From Ipomoea triloba (taxonomy: Eukaryota > Streptophyta > Magnoliopsida > Solanales > Convolvulaceae), in NCBI RefSeq assembly GCF_003576645.1, contig NC_044919.1, positions 22,207,057 to 22,271,056 on the forward strand: a DNA stretch of 64,000 bases, given 5' to 3'. Under the pieces are notes generated by a model that did not search any database, had not been told where the DNA came from, and worked only from the letters and a program-made list of their open reading frames with translations. Position numbers and translations under genes: made by a program. Below, piece after piece: positions 54,036 through 64,000 of this stretch (positions are counted from its first letter, which is position 1; each line of letters starts with the position of its first letter).

Positions 54036-56679
54036 TATTGTGATACCCCAGTTACTTTTAACATTTTGATAAAAAATATTATTTTTAAATTAAATTATTT
54101 TTTTACTATATGATTCATACCCATACTAATTTACAACTATATTATTTTATGATACTCAAAATCATTTTAGACTAACCTATTAATAGTATTTTATGAGCAT
54201 TCTAATTTCCTAAACTTATATTACTCTCTAAATATTACATTGAGCCTTATAGTATATACTAGCTTTATACGCGCATTGCGCGAATGTGTTAATGCCCAAT
54301 GTTTATATTTAAATAAATATTTGAAAGTATATCAATGCAAGATTATATAGGAAAAGTTTATACATGTGTAATTGAATGTCGAATTTTTTTTATTTAAATA
54401 TCTAACTCAAAGTATATGAATCCAAGATAATATAGAAAATTCATTATAATTATTACTAAAATAAATGTTTGCAACCTTGTAAAATCGATAGTCTAAATAT
54501 TTGGTCTAAAAATGATAGTCTAAATAAATACTACTTTTAATTTGAATTTTTCTAAGTGTTCTTAATTCTCTTTTGAGTAACATTGTCATTGTCTTCATCT
54601 TTACTATTTGTTCTCTTCCTTTTTGTTGGTAGTGTGTTATTTGCAATTCGGTTATTGTTGGTAGCATAGATGACAACGTCATGTAATGAGATTATGATAT
54701 AGGAGCTATGGACTTTCATTTAGGTGTTCTGCTTGGGGTTCATTCGGTTCAACCATTATTATTGAATGAGTTATTGTGAATAAAGAAATCCCTAGTTTAA
54801 GAAAAAGATTAAATAAATTAATAAAAATTTGAAAATTTAAAATATTATGTATTCCAAAGATATTAAAAGGTAGTTTCTTGCTTCAATTTGCTGGGTAATG
54901 GGTCATTTGAGTACTTTTATTGTCAACAAATCCCCCAAGTAGTTAATATGATTGGTTTCAAACTATTCTTTTTTATTTTTTTCATGGTATACATATGTAT
55001 CATTTTTTGGTGTAACTACTAATTTATTTAATTCAATAAGAGTAAAATAGAGTGATTCCGCTTCAATTTGTTGGGTCTAAGAAGGTGGTTGGTATTTTCC
55101 GTAGTCTTATATTAGAAAGTCAATAAATATTCACACGCGTTTAGCTCAAATTTTAATTGTTCAGTAAGTAGTATTTGAGATAAAGAACTAATAATATTCA
55201 AAATTCGACAATGACCGTGTGTGAATTATGTTCAAAGTGGGCATATCTCTTGTGTCCAAAAATTTTTCATAGTATTAATAAAATACTTGGTAACTAAATA
55301 TATAACATTATTTTGTACTATAACTTTGATATTTAATTACAAGATATTGTAAAAATAAGATAATGGACAATGTAATGAATATCAATTGATAAATTTGAAT
55401 GTAAAGAATCTTTGCATGAGAGAAAATAAAAACAATATAACTAATGAAATTATTTCTCTTATTTAATTTAATTTTTTGATAATGAATAATTTTTTCAAAT
55501 AAAGGTATTGTAGACACATAATTCTAAATTAAAGAAATACATATGTATCATTTTTTGTTGTAGCTACTAATTTATTTAATTTAATAAGAGTTAAATAGAG
55601 TGAGAAACTTAATTATGTCAAATTTGATTGAGATGAGGTTCGAACCTAAGACCTTTCTTATAGAAATTAATTGGTAAGTTAAAAGTTAACGTAATGTTAA
55701 CGGAGAAGAGAATATTTAACAGAAAACTTAACGGATAATCATAAAAGTAAGGTTAAATTAGGTAATCTCTATTAATAATATTAATCTGAATTATCTTAAC
55801 CATCTATTTGATTAAATAATTCATCTGAACGATGCATTTGATTAAATAATTTGACTGCTATTTTTTCTACCCATTTTAGGCCTAACTCTTTTTGGCTCTT
55901 ATTAATATAGTAGATAAATGGTATATACAATTGTACTATAGAATTTTCTAATCGTGTATACATATTTACGTACGTGAGCTATGTTTGTAATCATGATATT
56001 GTTTCCTAATTTAAAGCTTCCCTAATCTCAGAGTGTATATGCATATGTTTTCCTTAAGTCATAATTTGCCATTCTCTATCCTACCATATACATATATGCA
56101 TATACACGGTTTTCAATAATTATCCTATTCATTAGCTAATCATCATCCTATCATCTAAAATTGCCATCCTAATTTTTCTATATACTATATTTCCTTCTCT
56201 CCTCTAAGAATTATATTTGTCTTTCTGCATTCTCCTGCGTCGCCAAAAATAATAGAAAAAAAAAAACTTAGCCTTTTTGCTTTAGCCTTCTCCCTTCCAA
56301 TCATCGAGTCGCGAGCTAGTAGACGAGGATAATCAACTCACTTGACGTTTTGGGTGTACCGTGTACACAGTGGAGATTTTGACTGCTAGGGTACAAATTT
56401 ATTTCCAATAATTGATATTTAACTCGTGAATGTATAGGGCATTACTAATTGTGTTGTATGTTTGAAATTCATACCTACTTTCTCAGTTGTCTCCGCTGAG
56501 GCTCATCCATGTGGCTGTATAAACTGGGACAGCAAGTGCCACTAGACCACAAGGTCTTTGGCATATATTATTTATTTATAATACAACATTAATATAAATC
56601 TTTGCCTCGGGGTGTATGTGCGAATATGTATGTTGTGTCTATATATAATAATGATAATTAAAATATTTAATTGGTTTTA

Positions 56680-56683
<4 letters not shown>
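54036..56683. other. AT-rich non-coding DNA with element scraps
   Basis: CTAGCTTTATACGCGCATTG (about 54250) and TATTAATATAGTAGATAAA (about 55900) look like the two ends of a common plant non-autonomous element of about 1.65 kb, family uncertain. About 70 bp are directly repeated at 54985-55060 and 55530-55605 (ACATATGTATCATTTTTTG). GAGGTTCGAACCTAAGACC (55636) and CCACTAGACCACAAGGTCTT (56538) are short words often found in plant repeats. No coding region. Confidence 0.4.

Positions 56684-56718
<35 letters not shown>
56684..56718. repeat. (TA)n microsatellite, left side
   Basis: TA units directly before the hairpin element. With 57002-57068 they suggest insertion into a TA microsatellite. Confidence 0.9.
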
Positions 56719-56721
<3 letters not shown>

Positions 56722-56929
56722 TCAAGATCAGGTGCGGCCGTGCGGTTCACACCACTCAATGTTACGAAATACACCACTCAATGTTAAGAAACACACCACA
56801 CAAATATGCACTAATATGCATTGTGGTGTGTTTCATTGTGGTGTGTTTCTTAACATTGAGTGGTGTATTTCGTAACATTGAGTGGTGTGTGACCGCACGG
56901 CCGCACGGGAGAGCACGGCCGCACCTGAA
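56719..56929. mobile_element. Fold-back (hairpin) element, right end lost in a gap
   Basis: The left arm reads AGGTGCGGCCGTGCGG, CACACCACTCAATGTTACG and CACTCAATGTTAAGAAACACA. The right arm is nearly its exact reverse complement, around a short AT-rich loop near 56800-56830. The arm is close to 95 bp. A direct duplication of GCACGGCCGCAC words is present in the right arm. The expected mate of the left flank (GTCAAGATC) would fall in the N gap. Family not assigned. Confidence 0.7.
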
Positions 56930-57001
56930 NNNNNNNNNNNNNNNNNNNNNNNNNNNNNNNNNNNNNNNNNNNNNNNNNNNNNNNNNNNNNNNNNNNNNNN
57001 N
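56930..57001. other. 72-bp N gap
   Basis: Unknown bases between the hairpin element and a TA microsatellite. Both neighbours are hard to sequence. Confidence 0.98.

Positions 57002-57068
<67 letters not shown>
57002..57068. repeat. (TA)n microsatellite, right side
   Basis: About 33 TA units directly after the gap. Confidence 0.95.
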
Positions 57069-57071
<3 letters not shown>

Positions 57072-57271
57072 AAGTACTGTTGAGTATAATATATTGTGAT
57101 GTAAATGACGTCTGCTTTGTATTCTGTTATATAATTATTAATTAATTAGAATATTATGTGAACTATATGTTGTTAGTACATTTATTTGATAATCACGTAT
57201 AAGATATTAATCCACTGTATAAATATTATATTTAATTAACTTTGGTCATGGAGGATTTGTACTCAGATTTC

Positions 57272-57432
57272 TGGTGAGGTTGGTCTCTCACGTTTGGTTA
57301 TGGATTACTGTAATATATCGGTGTGGGGTTGGTCTCTCACATTCGGTTATAATTATTATTATCATATATGTTGTGAGGTTGGTATCTCGCATTCGTGTTC
57401 GTTCTACCTATTGGGGTTGGTCTCTCAATGGG
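57272..57432. repeat. GGTTGGTCTCTCA minisatellite, four copies
   Basis: TGAGGTTGGTCTCTCACGTT and close variants recur with spacings of about 45-65 bp just left of the copia element. 57069-57271 is AT-rich with nothing else recognised. Confidence 0.65.
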
Positions 57433-57464
57433 GGTATGCATACTTAAAGGATTGATCTCGAGCC

Positions 57465-57692
57465 TGTTAGAAAAATCAGCTTAATAAAGTTTAATTATTG
57501 TATTAATTCATATTAGTCAGTCAAGATTGTTAGGTGTATTTACTATTCTTCAGCATTTAGTTAATCATGGGCATAGTGTTAGTGCATTCCCCTATATTTA
57601 TGTTATGTACGAGCTATAAATAGCTTATGTTTCTGATGAATAAATAATATCATTTTTCCCTTCATTATTTACAGAGCCTTTTCCTCTCTACA
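57465..57692 (+). repeat. 5' LTR of the truncated copia element
   Basis: TGTTAGAAAAATC...CCTCTCTACA with a TATA box CTATAAATAGC near 57615, followed two bases later by TGGTATCAGAGCC. Confidence 0.8.
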
Positions 57693-57694
57693 TT

Positions 57695-57707
57695 TGGTAT
57701 CAGAGCC
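57695..57707 (+). promoter_or_regulatory. Primer binding site (initiator tRNA-Met)
   Basis: TGGTATCAGAGCC, 2 nt after the 5' LTR end. Confidence 0.9.
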
Positions 57708-57730
57708 AGGTTTGCAGTAGCAACAAATAC

Positions 57731-58953
57731 ATGGCCTCAAATAATTTTGTTCAACCAGCTATTCCACGCTTTGATGGTCATTATGATCATTGGAGCATGC
57801 TGATGGAAAATTTCCTACGGTCCAAAGAACTTTGGGTCGTGGTTGAAACTGCAGTAGCAGAACCCACCGCAGATATGTCAGCAGATCAACGAATGAGGTT
57901 GGAGGGACTGAAGTTGAAGGATCTTAAGGCTAAGAATTACCTGTTTCAGGCCATTGATCGTTCAATCTTGGAGACCATTCTTAGCAAAGATAGCTCCAAA
58001 AATATTTGGGATTCAATGAAAAAGAAGTTTAAGGGAAACACAAAGGCTAAAAGGCTGCAACTTCAAGCGTTGCGTTCGGAGTATGAAACACTTCGAATGA
58101 AAGAGGGAGAAAAAGCTAGTGAATTCGTTTCCAGAGTGATGGCACTAGTTAGCAAATTACAATCTAATGGTGATCAAATTGACAAAGCCGCCATTGTTGA
58201 GAAAATACTTCGGTCTATGACACCAAAATATAATTTTGTTGTCTGTGCCATAGAAGAAGGAAATGATACATCAAAAATGACGCTTGATGAACTTGAGAGT
58301 TCATTATTTTCTCATGAGCAGAAGCTTAATTTACCAGACAGAGAAGCTGAGCAAGCTTTGAAGGCCTCAGTTCATGATCGATCTTCATCAAGAGGAGGTA
58401 ACCGAGGTAGATGAAGGGGTCGAGGTCGAGGCAGAAGCCGAGGTAGAGGAAATGTGGATGGTAGAGGCCATCAATATCAGTATCCGCATTCTCAAGAAGG
58501 AGATGGAAGAGACAAGTCACAACCAAAGTCTGTAGATAAAATCAAATGTGGAATGTTTCCGTTGCCACAGGTATGGACATTATAAATCTGAATGTCGTAC
58601 TAACTTGTCTAGAAATAATGGAGAAAATTCCCATCTTGCTGAAACAGAAGAGGAAATATCTTTGTTGTTAGTTTATCATGCAAGTGAAACTAACAACAAG
58701 GATTTGTGGTATCTTGATAGTGGGTGTAGCAACCATATGAGTGGAAATAAATTAGTTTTCTCAACTCTTGATGAATCATATCGTGATACTGTGAAGTTTG
58801 GAGACAACTCTAAAATCTCAGTTATGGGAAAAGGGAAAGTAAACATCCAAACTAATGATTTTGCTAGTCACAGTATATCAGATGTTCTTTATGTTCCAGA
58901 GTTGAAAACAAATTTGCTGAGCATTGGTCAAATGCAAGAAAAGGGCTATGAGG
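57731..58953 (+). pseudogene. Copia gag and start of protease, broken and truncated
   Basis: It starts at 57731 (MASNNFVQPAIPRFDGHYDHW), a standard copia gag beginning. The gag domain runs to about residue 215 and an Arg/Gly-rich linker follows. TGA at 58412-58414 interrupts the linker where an Arg codon is expected. A 1-nt insertion near 58550 shifts the frame just before the zinc knuckle CFRCHRYGHYKSEC. The protease motif YLDSGCSNHMSG (about 58710) follows, and the reading ends at LLSIGQMQEKGYEV where the SIRE-like LTR starts. Codons read past 58953 belong to that LTR. Confidence 0.88.
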
Positions 58954-60874
58954 TGTTGGTCCCAAGGGGATGGGGTACAAGTCTAGAGGGGGGGGGTGAA
59001 TAGACTTGTATAAGATTTTGCAAATCTTTTCGACCTCTCGTGTGTATTGAACTTAGGATGTTTAGGTTCAATGCCTCACGAGGTGAAGACAAAGTTTTAT
59101 GCGCAGCGGAAATGTTATCCCCTTTTAGTTAGCACGAGTAGTTAGTTCGAGAGGTGCGTTTATATGCAGTGCAATCGAGAAGTTAGCGAGAGATAAAAAC
59201 AGAAAGTAAATGCAAGAGAGATTTTTAAGTGGTTCGGCCAACCCGCCTACTTCCACTCTTCTTCCAGAAACTCCCTGGAAGGATTGCACTAAAAACTTCC
59301 CTTATTTAGTACAATATCGAGCGCTTGAGCTTTGATCACGAAGCCCGCCTCAAGCCTCAGGTTTTTCGCCCCGCTTCCAGTTACTCCACCTCTCGAGCAC
59401 TTGACCTTTGATCACCAAGCCCGCGTCAAGCCTCAGGTTTCTTTCGCTCGGACAGCAGCCAGGTTACTCCGCCTCTCCTCAGGTTTTTCTCCCCGCTTCC
59501 AGTTACTCCCCCTCTCGAGCACTTGACCTTTGATCCCCAAGCCCGCGTCAAGCCTCAGGTTTCTTTCGCTCGGACAGCAGCCAGGTTACTCCGCCTCTCC
59601 TCAGGTTTTTCTCCCCGCTTCCAGTTACTCCCCCTCTCGAGCACTTGACCTTTGATCACCAAGCCCGCGTCAAGCCTCAGGTTTCTTTCGCTCGGACAGC
59701 AGCCAGGTTACTCCGCCTCCCTTGCTTAATCCAAAGCAAGACGTTGTTGATAGTCACAGTTGAATGTAACAATCTCCAATCTGACCACAAGCTATCGTTG
59801 AATCAACTTTGATGTAGAGCAGCTTTGGTCACCTTCTGGATGTATGACAGTTTAGCTTTGTAACTCTCTTCGAACACTAAGATGTGTTCTCTCGCTGTAT
59901 TGAATATCAGGATGATATTCCAAGTTAAGCACTTTGCACTGGAACGTTTTTTATCAGACACCTCTTGTTAACCTCTTGACCTCTTTTCACAACACTTTTT
60001 TTTTTCTTCTGTGTCTTTACGTCCTTATATATGAGAGTAGAAGAATAGTTCCGTTGGAGGGAAAACTATTCCGTTTGAAATTTGTCTCCCATGCTGATCA
60101 TGGGTCTTGCATATTTTCAGCATATTTCATGGAGTGGTGATCTTGTAACTTGAACCTCTTTGTCTTGTAGTGAATGTTCCATAGTTCACTTTTCTTGAGT
60201 CCATGCTCCACTTTCGTCTTTTGGTAAAAGTTACTCTTTTTATATTCCCATTATTCCTTGTTTGTAGGGAATCAGACCACTTCAGCATTGGTGCACCTTT
60301 TGACCGTTTGTGGTGGAAATCTGACGTGTCATCCATTTCCGCCCATTTTGAAATCTTCACGTTCGGCACCTCTTCATTATTCCATCTCCATGATATTCTT
60401 CTTCTCCAGACTTTAAGTATGACCGTCATTCAGCTTTGTTGGAGAATTGTTAGTGTATCGAGACCAAGGTTGATATCTTGATTGCTTGATGTCTCGAACT
60501 CAAATATCGAGAGGTCTATCTCTCGAACTCTGTTTATGTCTCGAACTGGATAGCTGTATCGAGAGGTCCTACCTCTCGAACTCTGCTTATGTCTCGAGAC
60601 TTAGTTGATGTCTCGCAGACCCTTATTCCTCCAGTGTTGTCCCATGCCTTCTTCTGATCTGTCTATATGATTACAACACACGAGACTTCTAAGATGTTCA
60701 AACAAATTTACCTCAAGCTTAAATATTTTCCGAGTTGAGCTCAAAGTTACCCGGTTGTATTTTCGCTCTTGGTTTACTTGTCGAACTTACAGCGTTTTTG
60801 CCTATGCATCGAGACTTGGGGATTTCTACTTAACAGTTGGTATCATCAAAACCTATTACATGATGTTCCTAACA
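58954..60874 (-). repeat. 3' LTR of copy B (1921 bp)
   Basis: The ends match copy A (TGTTAGGAAC and CCAACA, read on the minus strand). The LTR has a G9 stretch in GTCTAGAGGGGGGGGG near its end, the two TCGAGAGGT palindromes and the TATA box. It contains three successive copies of a block of about 120 bp (59330-59730) that copy A has in a shorter arrangement. Confidence 0.88.
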
Positions 60875-60888
60875 ATTTCCCCCTTTTT
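60875..60888 (-). promoter_or_regulatory. Polypurine tract of copy B
   Basis: Read on the minus strand it is AAAAAGGGGGAAAT, identical to copy A, directly before the LTR. Confidence 0.85.
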
Positions 60889-61163
60889 GATGATGCCAAC
60901 ACTTATACTTACTCTATATGGCTGATTTGATAGAAAGAATTAACAAGGATTTTATTTTTCAGCGCATATGGTAAGTTTGACAACATACTCTACTAAACTA
61001 TGAATAGTATAACTCACGCAACACCCCCAGCAAAAGATATATATGATTATAAGAAGGGAATGTTTACAAAGTAGAGTTTAGTAGACAGAATTGAAAGAAA
61101 TAAGACCAAGAACAACATAGATATCAATACATTGAAATGAGATGGAGTTTGGACCACGAGAGC

Positions 61164-64000
61164 TTACTTCTTGTTGGCTTTCCTTTTCTTGTTGATGGCT
61201 TCTCGTGTCTTGATGGGGTCTTTCGGATTTACCAGGCTTAAGTATTCTTCTGTGACGTCTAGATGCCTGTAGTTCCTGTAGGCTTCCCCCACGAACTCAC
61301 CATCAATTACTCCATCTTTCCACCAGGCAATGCATTCTTCTGGAGACATATTGCTGTGTGTAGATATCCCAGTGATTTTCAGAAGCTTGAATATCTCCAG
61401 AGTCAGAATTTGTTCAGTGTCTTCTCTGTTCCCAAACTTAAAGTTTGTCATGAGAAGATCTATCTTCCTTTCTTCTTCTGACTGTCGTTCTTGTCTTTTT
61501 CTTCTTCTTTCTCTGTCCTCTTCTCTCCTTCTCTCCATTTCCAGTGTACGCTGGACCCTTAGGTTTTCTGCCTGTTTGGCATCCTCCACTGCTTTGCTCA
61601 TGATTCTTGGTATTTTTGGAGGTGGTCCAGCTGGTTCACTTGCTGCCCTTTTCTTGCCCGTGGTATCCCCCTTCTTTTTCTCTTTATTTTCCCCCTTGTT
61701 GGCATCATCAGCACGGGAGAGGAGGGTGGACATACCTTCGAAGATTGCTTGAAGTTGGGCAGGGACTTGGTTCGACAGGTCATCGAGTATGGCCTTCATC
61801 ACATCCTGTCGAAGTTCACTGGAATATTGGAAGGCTCGAAGCTCTGCTCGCATCTCGGCTAATTCAGCCCTCGCACTTGCAGCCTCTGCTCGAGCTACAG
61901 CGGCTTCATCAGTGGCTTTCCGTGCTGCATCCTCAGCCCATATCGCCTGTTCGAGAAGTTCGGCATGACGACCTTGGGATTCACTTGTGCCAGCAGCAGG
62001 CAGTGCAGCATTGCGGACCACAGCGAGTATTCTTTCGAGCTGAGCCATCTTCTGAGATTGATCAGCCATGAATTGACGCACTTCGCCAATGAAGACTTCT
62101 TCGGCCTGTTGATCATAGTCAGAAGTAGGAGATGAGGATCGAGATGTACCTTTTGTCGGAGGGGACTTGGGTGCTTCCAGATTTCCACCCATGACTTGCA
62201 GTTGCGAGTCCACCTCTCGATTTATTGTCTGAGGAGCCACAGGGACACAGGGTTCAGAGCTCGAAGGTAGCTCCATGTCAGGTGCTTCCCGGTTTCCACC
62301 TGAGGGATGGATCACTTCTTGCTCCTCACCTCTCGAACCTGGAGCCTCAGCTTCAGCAACTGTGGAGATAGGGTCAGCCAGAGAGTGTTCTTCGGTATTG
62401 GACGCTTCCCTGTTTTCATCCAATAGAGGTTCCCCCTCAGCATCACCTCTCGAACCAGTGCTGGGAACTTTGTCATCTGCTGGTGAGGTTGGAGACGTAG
62501 TGTCGACAGGTGCTTCCGGGTTTCCACCTTCGATGGTATCATCAGTACTCCTCGAACCAGCAGGACTTGGGGCATTCTGCTCAAGTTGCTCATTGTGTTG
62601 CTCTTCGGTCTGCTCCGATGAGTCTGGGATGATGATTATTTCAGGAGCAGTAGGAAAACCTGGCAGTGTGAGCAACGGAACTTCACCCTCTCGAATTGTC
62701 TGTGCTTCATCTGTAGTGTTCGAGGGTGTGGACGCAGGTGGTGGCAAAAGTAGAACGGTGTTGGGTGCCACTTGAAGTGCTTCAGAGGTCTCGGATTCAC
62801 CTCTCGAAGCTTCTACCTGTTCGTCCAGAGCAGAGTTGCTGACTTGGGACAGTGGGATTGCGGCTGTTGCAATATCATCGTGAGCAACCCCAGAGGTCTC
62901 TCCTGGCCCTCTCGTGAACTCAACGTTCTGTCCCAAGGAGATGGCAGTGGCGAGCCTGATATCTTCTCGAAATCGTGCTTCTGTTTCAGGATCTTCTTCA
63001 GGCTCAGCTTCAACTTCTGGTGCTTCAACTGCTATGCTCTTCCCTTTATCAGTTCTTTCACTGTTCAGCTTCATTACTCGTGTTTCGTGGGCAAGATCCA
63101 TCAGTTGTTGAGCTGGGATCTCGGAGATGCCCAACCACTGGAGTGCAAACTGCTCTTCTGCCTCCATTTCAGCTGCTTGACTCATCAATTGAGTGAAAGA
63201 ACTGGTTCTCCAGTTGATCCACCTGATCACCCTGGAGAAGTCATCAAGAGTGGGTGCTTCCACTGCCAACTGAGTGGAAACTTCTTCATATAAGTCATCC
63301 CGCCCATCAGAGATGATTTCAGTAGCAGAGATTGCTTCGTCTATCTGAGCTGTGATCTCTCGACTATGCTCCAAGAGATCATCTTCCACCCTGACTGTGT
63401 AGTCTGTCTCTCGAACCATCTCACATGGTTCTTCTGCATCTCCTTGTACTGGATCACTGATCCCAGTACCTTCAACCTCTCGAGCCATCTCTCGAGATAA
63501 ACCAACAGAGTCACCAGTACCCTCAGCAGTAATATCATCATTAACACACAAATCTCTTGACAGGGACCTGGTAGGGGGCACTCTCTCAACCTCAGTGGCC
63601 AGTGTAGCCTGAGGTTCCCCCTGGGCTTGTGCCCTGTCCTCGAAGGGTACTTGTATAACTGACGGTGTCACCTCTCGAACCTGGGTGACAGCAATATTTT
63701 TGGCCTTTTTGGCCCTCAAAGCAACTCTCTGAATCAGAGCATCCAAAGGCTCATCATCAGAGTCCTTTTCCTTGGCTTGGGCTTTCCTTTTGCCCCTTCC
63801 TTTTGGCTGTGAGGGAGAAGGTGCAGCCTTAACACCTTTAGTTTTGGGGACTAGAGATTTCGTCCTACCCATATAGGTATTTCGATGAATCTCTTTTCCC
63901 TCCCTCAGTTCGAAGCCCTTCAAGCTTAAGAGAAATTGCACAACAAAGCCGAAACCAACCTTTTTACTGATCGACAGGTTGGCGTTGGAGACTGAGCGCA
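61164..64000 (-). CDS. Large retrotransposon-encoded protein of unknown function, copy B (partial)
   Basis: This is the same protein as at 865-4329, open from the right window edge (matching base 1502 of copy A) to the TAA at 61164-61166, about 945 codons. The N-terminal 212 codons lie outside. Differences from copy A are scattered substitutions plus a small in-frame indel in the acidic region near 63010-63050 (the run after DKGK). The coiled-coil region, both basic stretches and the C-terminal tail are kept. Two copies with open frames despite low-complexity, indel-prone sequence suggest recent activity or selection to keep the frame. Confidence 0.75.
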   Translation of the reverse strand, partial: RSVSNANLSISKKVGFGFVVQFLLSLKGFELREGKEIHRNTYMGRTKSLVPKTKGVKAAPSPSQPKGRGKRKAQAKEKDSDDEPLDALIQRVALRAKKAKNIAVTQVREVTPSVIQVPFEDRAQAQGEPQATLATEVERVPPTRSLSRDLCVNDDITAEGTGDSVGLSREMAREVEGTGISDPVQGDAEEPCEMVRETDYTVRVEDDLLEHSREITAQIDEAISATEIISDGRDDLYEEVSTQLAVEAPTLDDFSRVIRWINWRTSSFTQLMSQAAEMEAEEQFALQWLGISEIPAQQLMDLAHETRVMKLNSERTDKGKSIAVEAPEVEAEPEEDPETEARFREDIRLATAISLGQNVEFTRGPGETSGVAHDDIATAAIPLSQVSNSALDEQVEASRGESETSEALQVAPNTVLLLPPPASTPSNTTDEAQTIREGEVPLLTLPGFPTAPEIIIIPDSSEQTEEQHNEQLEQNAPSPAGSRSTDDTIEGGNPEAPVDTTSPTSPADDKVPSTGSRGDAEGEPLLDENREASNTEEHSLADPISTVAEAEAPGSRGEEQEVIHPSGGNREAPDMELPSSSEPCVPVAPQTINREVDSQLQVMGGNLEAPKSPPTKGTSRSSSPTSDYDQQAEEVFIGEVRQFMADQSQKMAQLERILAVVRNAALPAAGTSESQGRHAELLEQAIWAEDAARKATDEAAVARAEAASARAELAEMRAELRAFQYSSELRQDVMKAILDDLSNQVPAQLQAIFEGMSTLLSRADDANKGENKEKKKGDTTGKKRAASEPAGPPPKIPRIMSKAVEDAKQAENLRVQRTLEMERRREEDRERRRKRQERQSEEERKIDLLMTNFKFGNREDTEQILTLEIFKLLKITGISTHSNMSPEECIAWWKDGVIDGEFVGEAYRNYRHLDVTEEYLSLVNPKDPIKTREAINKKRKANKK

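Larger units (their letters stand above)
57465..58953 (+). mobile_element. Copia element, 5' part, cut by the SIRE-like element
   Basis: A 228-bp 5' LTR, an initiator-Met primer site and the gag-protease start are present. The sequence stops at 58953, inside the protease region, where the inverted SIRE-like copy begins. The rest, if it exists, lies beyond the window. The 5 bp before the LTR (GAGCC) would be its TSD. This element is independent of the one at 44489: it has a different LTR and different gag. Confidence 0.82.
58954..64000 (-). mobile_element. LTR retrotransposon copy B, inverted, 3' part (SIRE-like)
   Basis: On the minus strand the order is large ORF, 3' untranslated stretch, polypurine tract and 3' LTR, the same as copy A and with high identity. 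It enters the copia protease gene after TGAGG (58949-58953), the expected TSD. The ORF runs past the right edge of the window. Copies A and B face each other with about 52 kb between their LTR ends. Confidence 0.85.

Noticed and set aside
55630..55660. GGTTCGAACC as a tRNA T-arm
   Set aside because: No cloverleaf can be built around it. The word is common in plant repeats.
56781..57145. ORFs with Ile-Tyr repeats
   Set aside because: They are a TA microsatellite read through an N gap.
61263..63293. Several plus-strand ORFs of 70-173 codons opposite the large ORF of copy B
   Set aside because: Equivalent shadows are found opposite copy A. They follow from the composition of the real ORF and have no domains.

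Overview
This is plant nuclear DNA. A nuclear gene with one intron encodes a plastid ribosomal protein with a transit peptide, a DC1-domain gene lies beside it, and almost everything else is plant-type transposable elements. The repeats suggest a dicot, perhaps an asterid such as Ipomoea, but that placement is a weak guess. Only two ordinary host genes can be supported: plastid ribosomal protein L29 (15426-17267, +) and a DC1 (Cys/His-rich C1) protein (17744-18697, -). They are convergent and about 480 bp apart.

Layout. 1-6445: 3' part of a large LTR retrotransposon (SIRE-like Ty1/copia, inferred) with an intact 1154-codon ORF, a polypurine tract and an 1827-bp 3' LTR. 6446-9.7 kb: a gag-only Athila-like Ty3/gypsy element into whose 5' LTR the first element is inserted. 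10-15.2 kb: non-autonomous DNA transposons, including a 690-bp Mutator-like element with a perfect 9-bp target duplication and a family of terminal-inverted-repeat elements filled with short word repeats. 15.4-18.7 kb: the two host genes. 20203-30648: a second copy of one word-repeat element, split by a 9.7-kb Athila-like retrotransposon (20887-30619, TSD GTTAC). That element keeps gag-protease and an ATHILA ORF-1-type ORF but has no reverse transcriptase or integrase. 31.9-35.4 kb: a short TRIM-like LTR element and a decayed minus-strand gypsy fragment containing a poly-C tract and a 154-bp N gap. 36146-37015: a solo LTR (TSD ATAAT) in an AT-rich tandem repeat. 37.9-39.4 kb: two DNA-transposon relics. 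39.6-54.0 kb: an array of roughly 0.8-kb hairpin-bearing units, opened by a Harbinger-type MITE, a P450 gene fragment beside a Mutator-like end, a complete but frameshifted Ty1/copia element (44489-51989, TSD AAGTC) and a solo LTR (52578-53838, TSD TCTAC). 54-57.4 kb: AT-rich DNA with a hairpin element next to a 72-bp N gap. 57465-58953: a copia element cut by the second, inverted copy of the SIRE-like element (58954-64000), whose ORF runs off the window.

The sequence gives a relative order of events. The SIRE-like copies and the RT-less Athila-like element are late insertions into older elements. Premature stops in the older gag and pol frames fit C-to-T change. The most unusual signal is the word TCGAGAGGT. 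It is spread through the LTR, untranslated and coding parts of the SIRE-like element, in both orientations and in two different reading frames of the large ORF. This points to a repeat maintained at DNA or RNA level rather than a protein motif. I found no CRISPR array, tRNA, rRNA or organellar segment.
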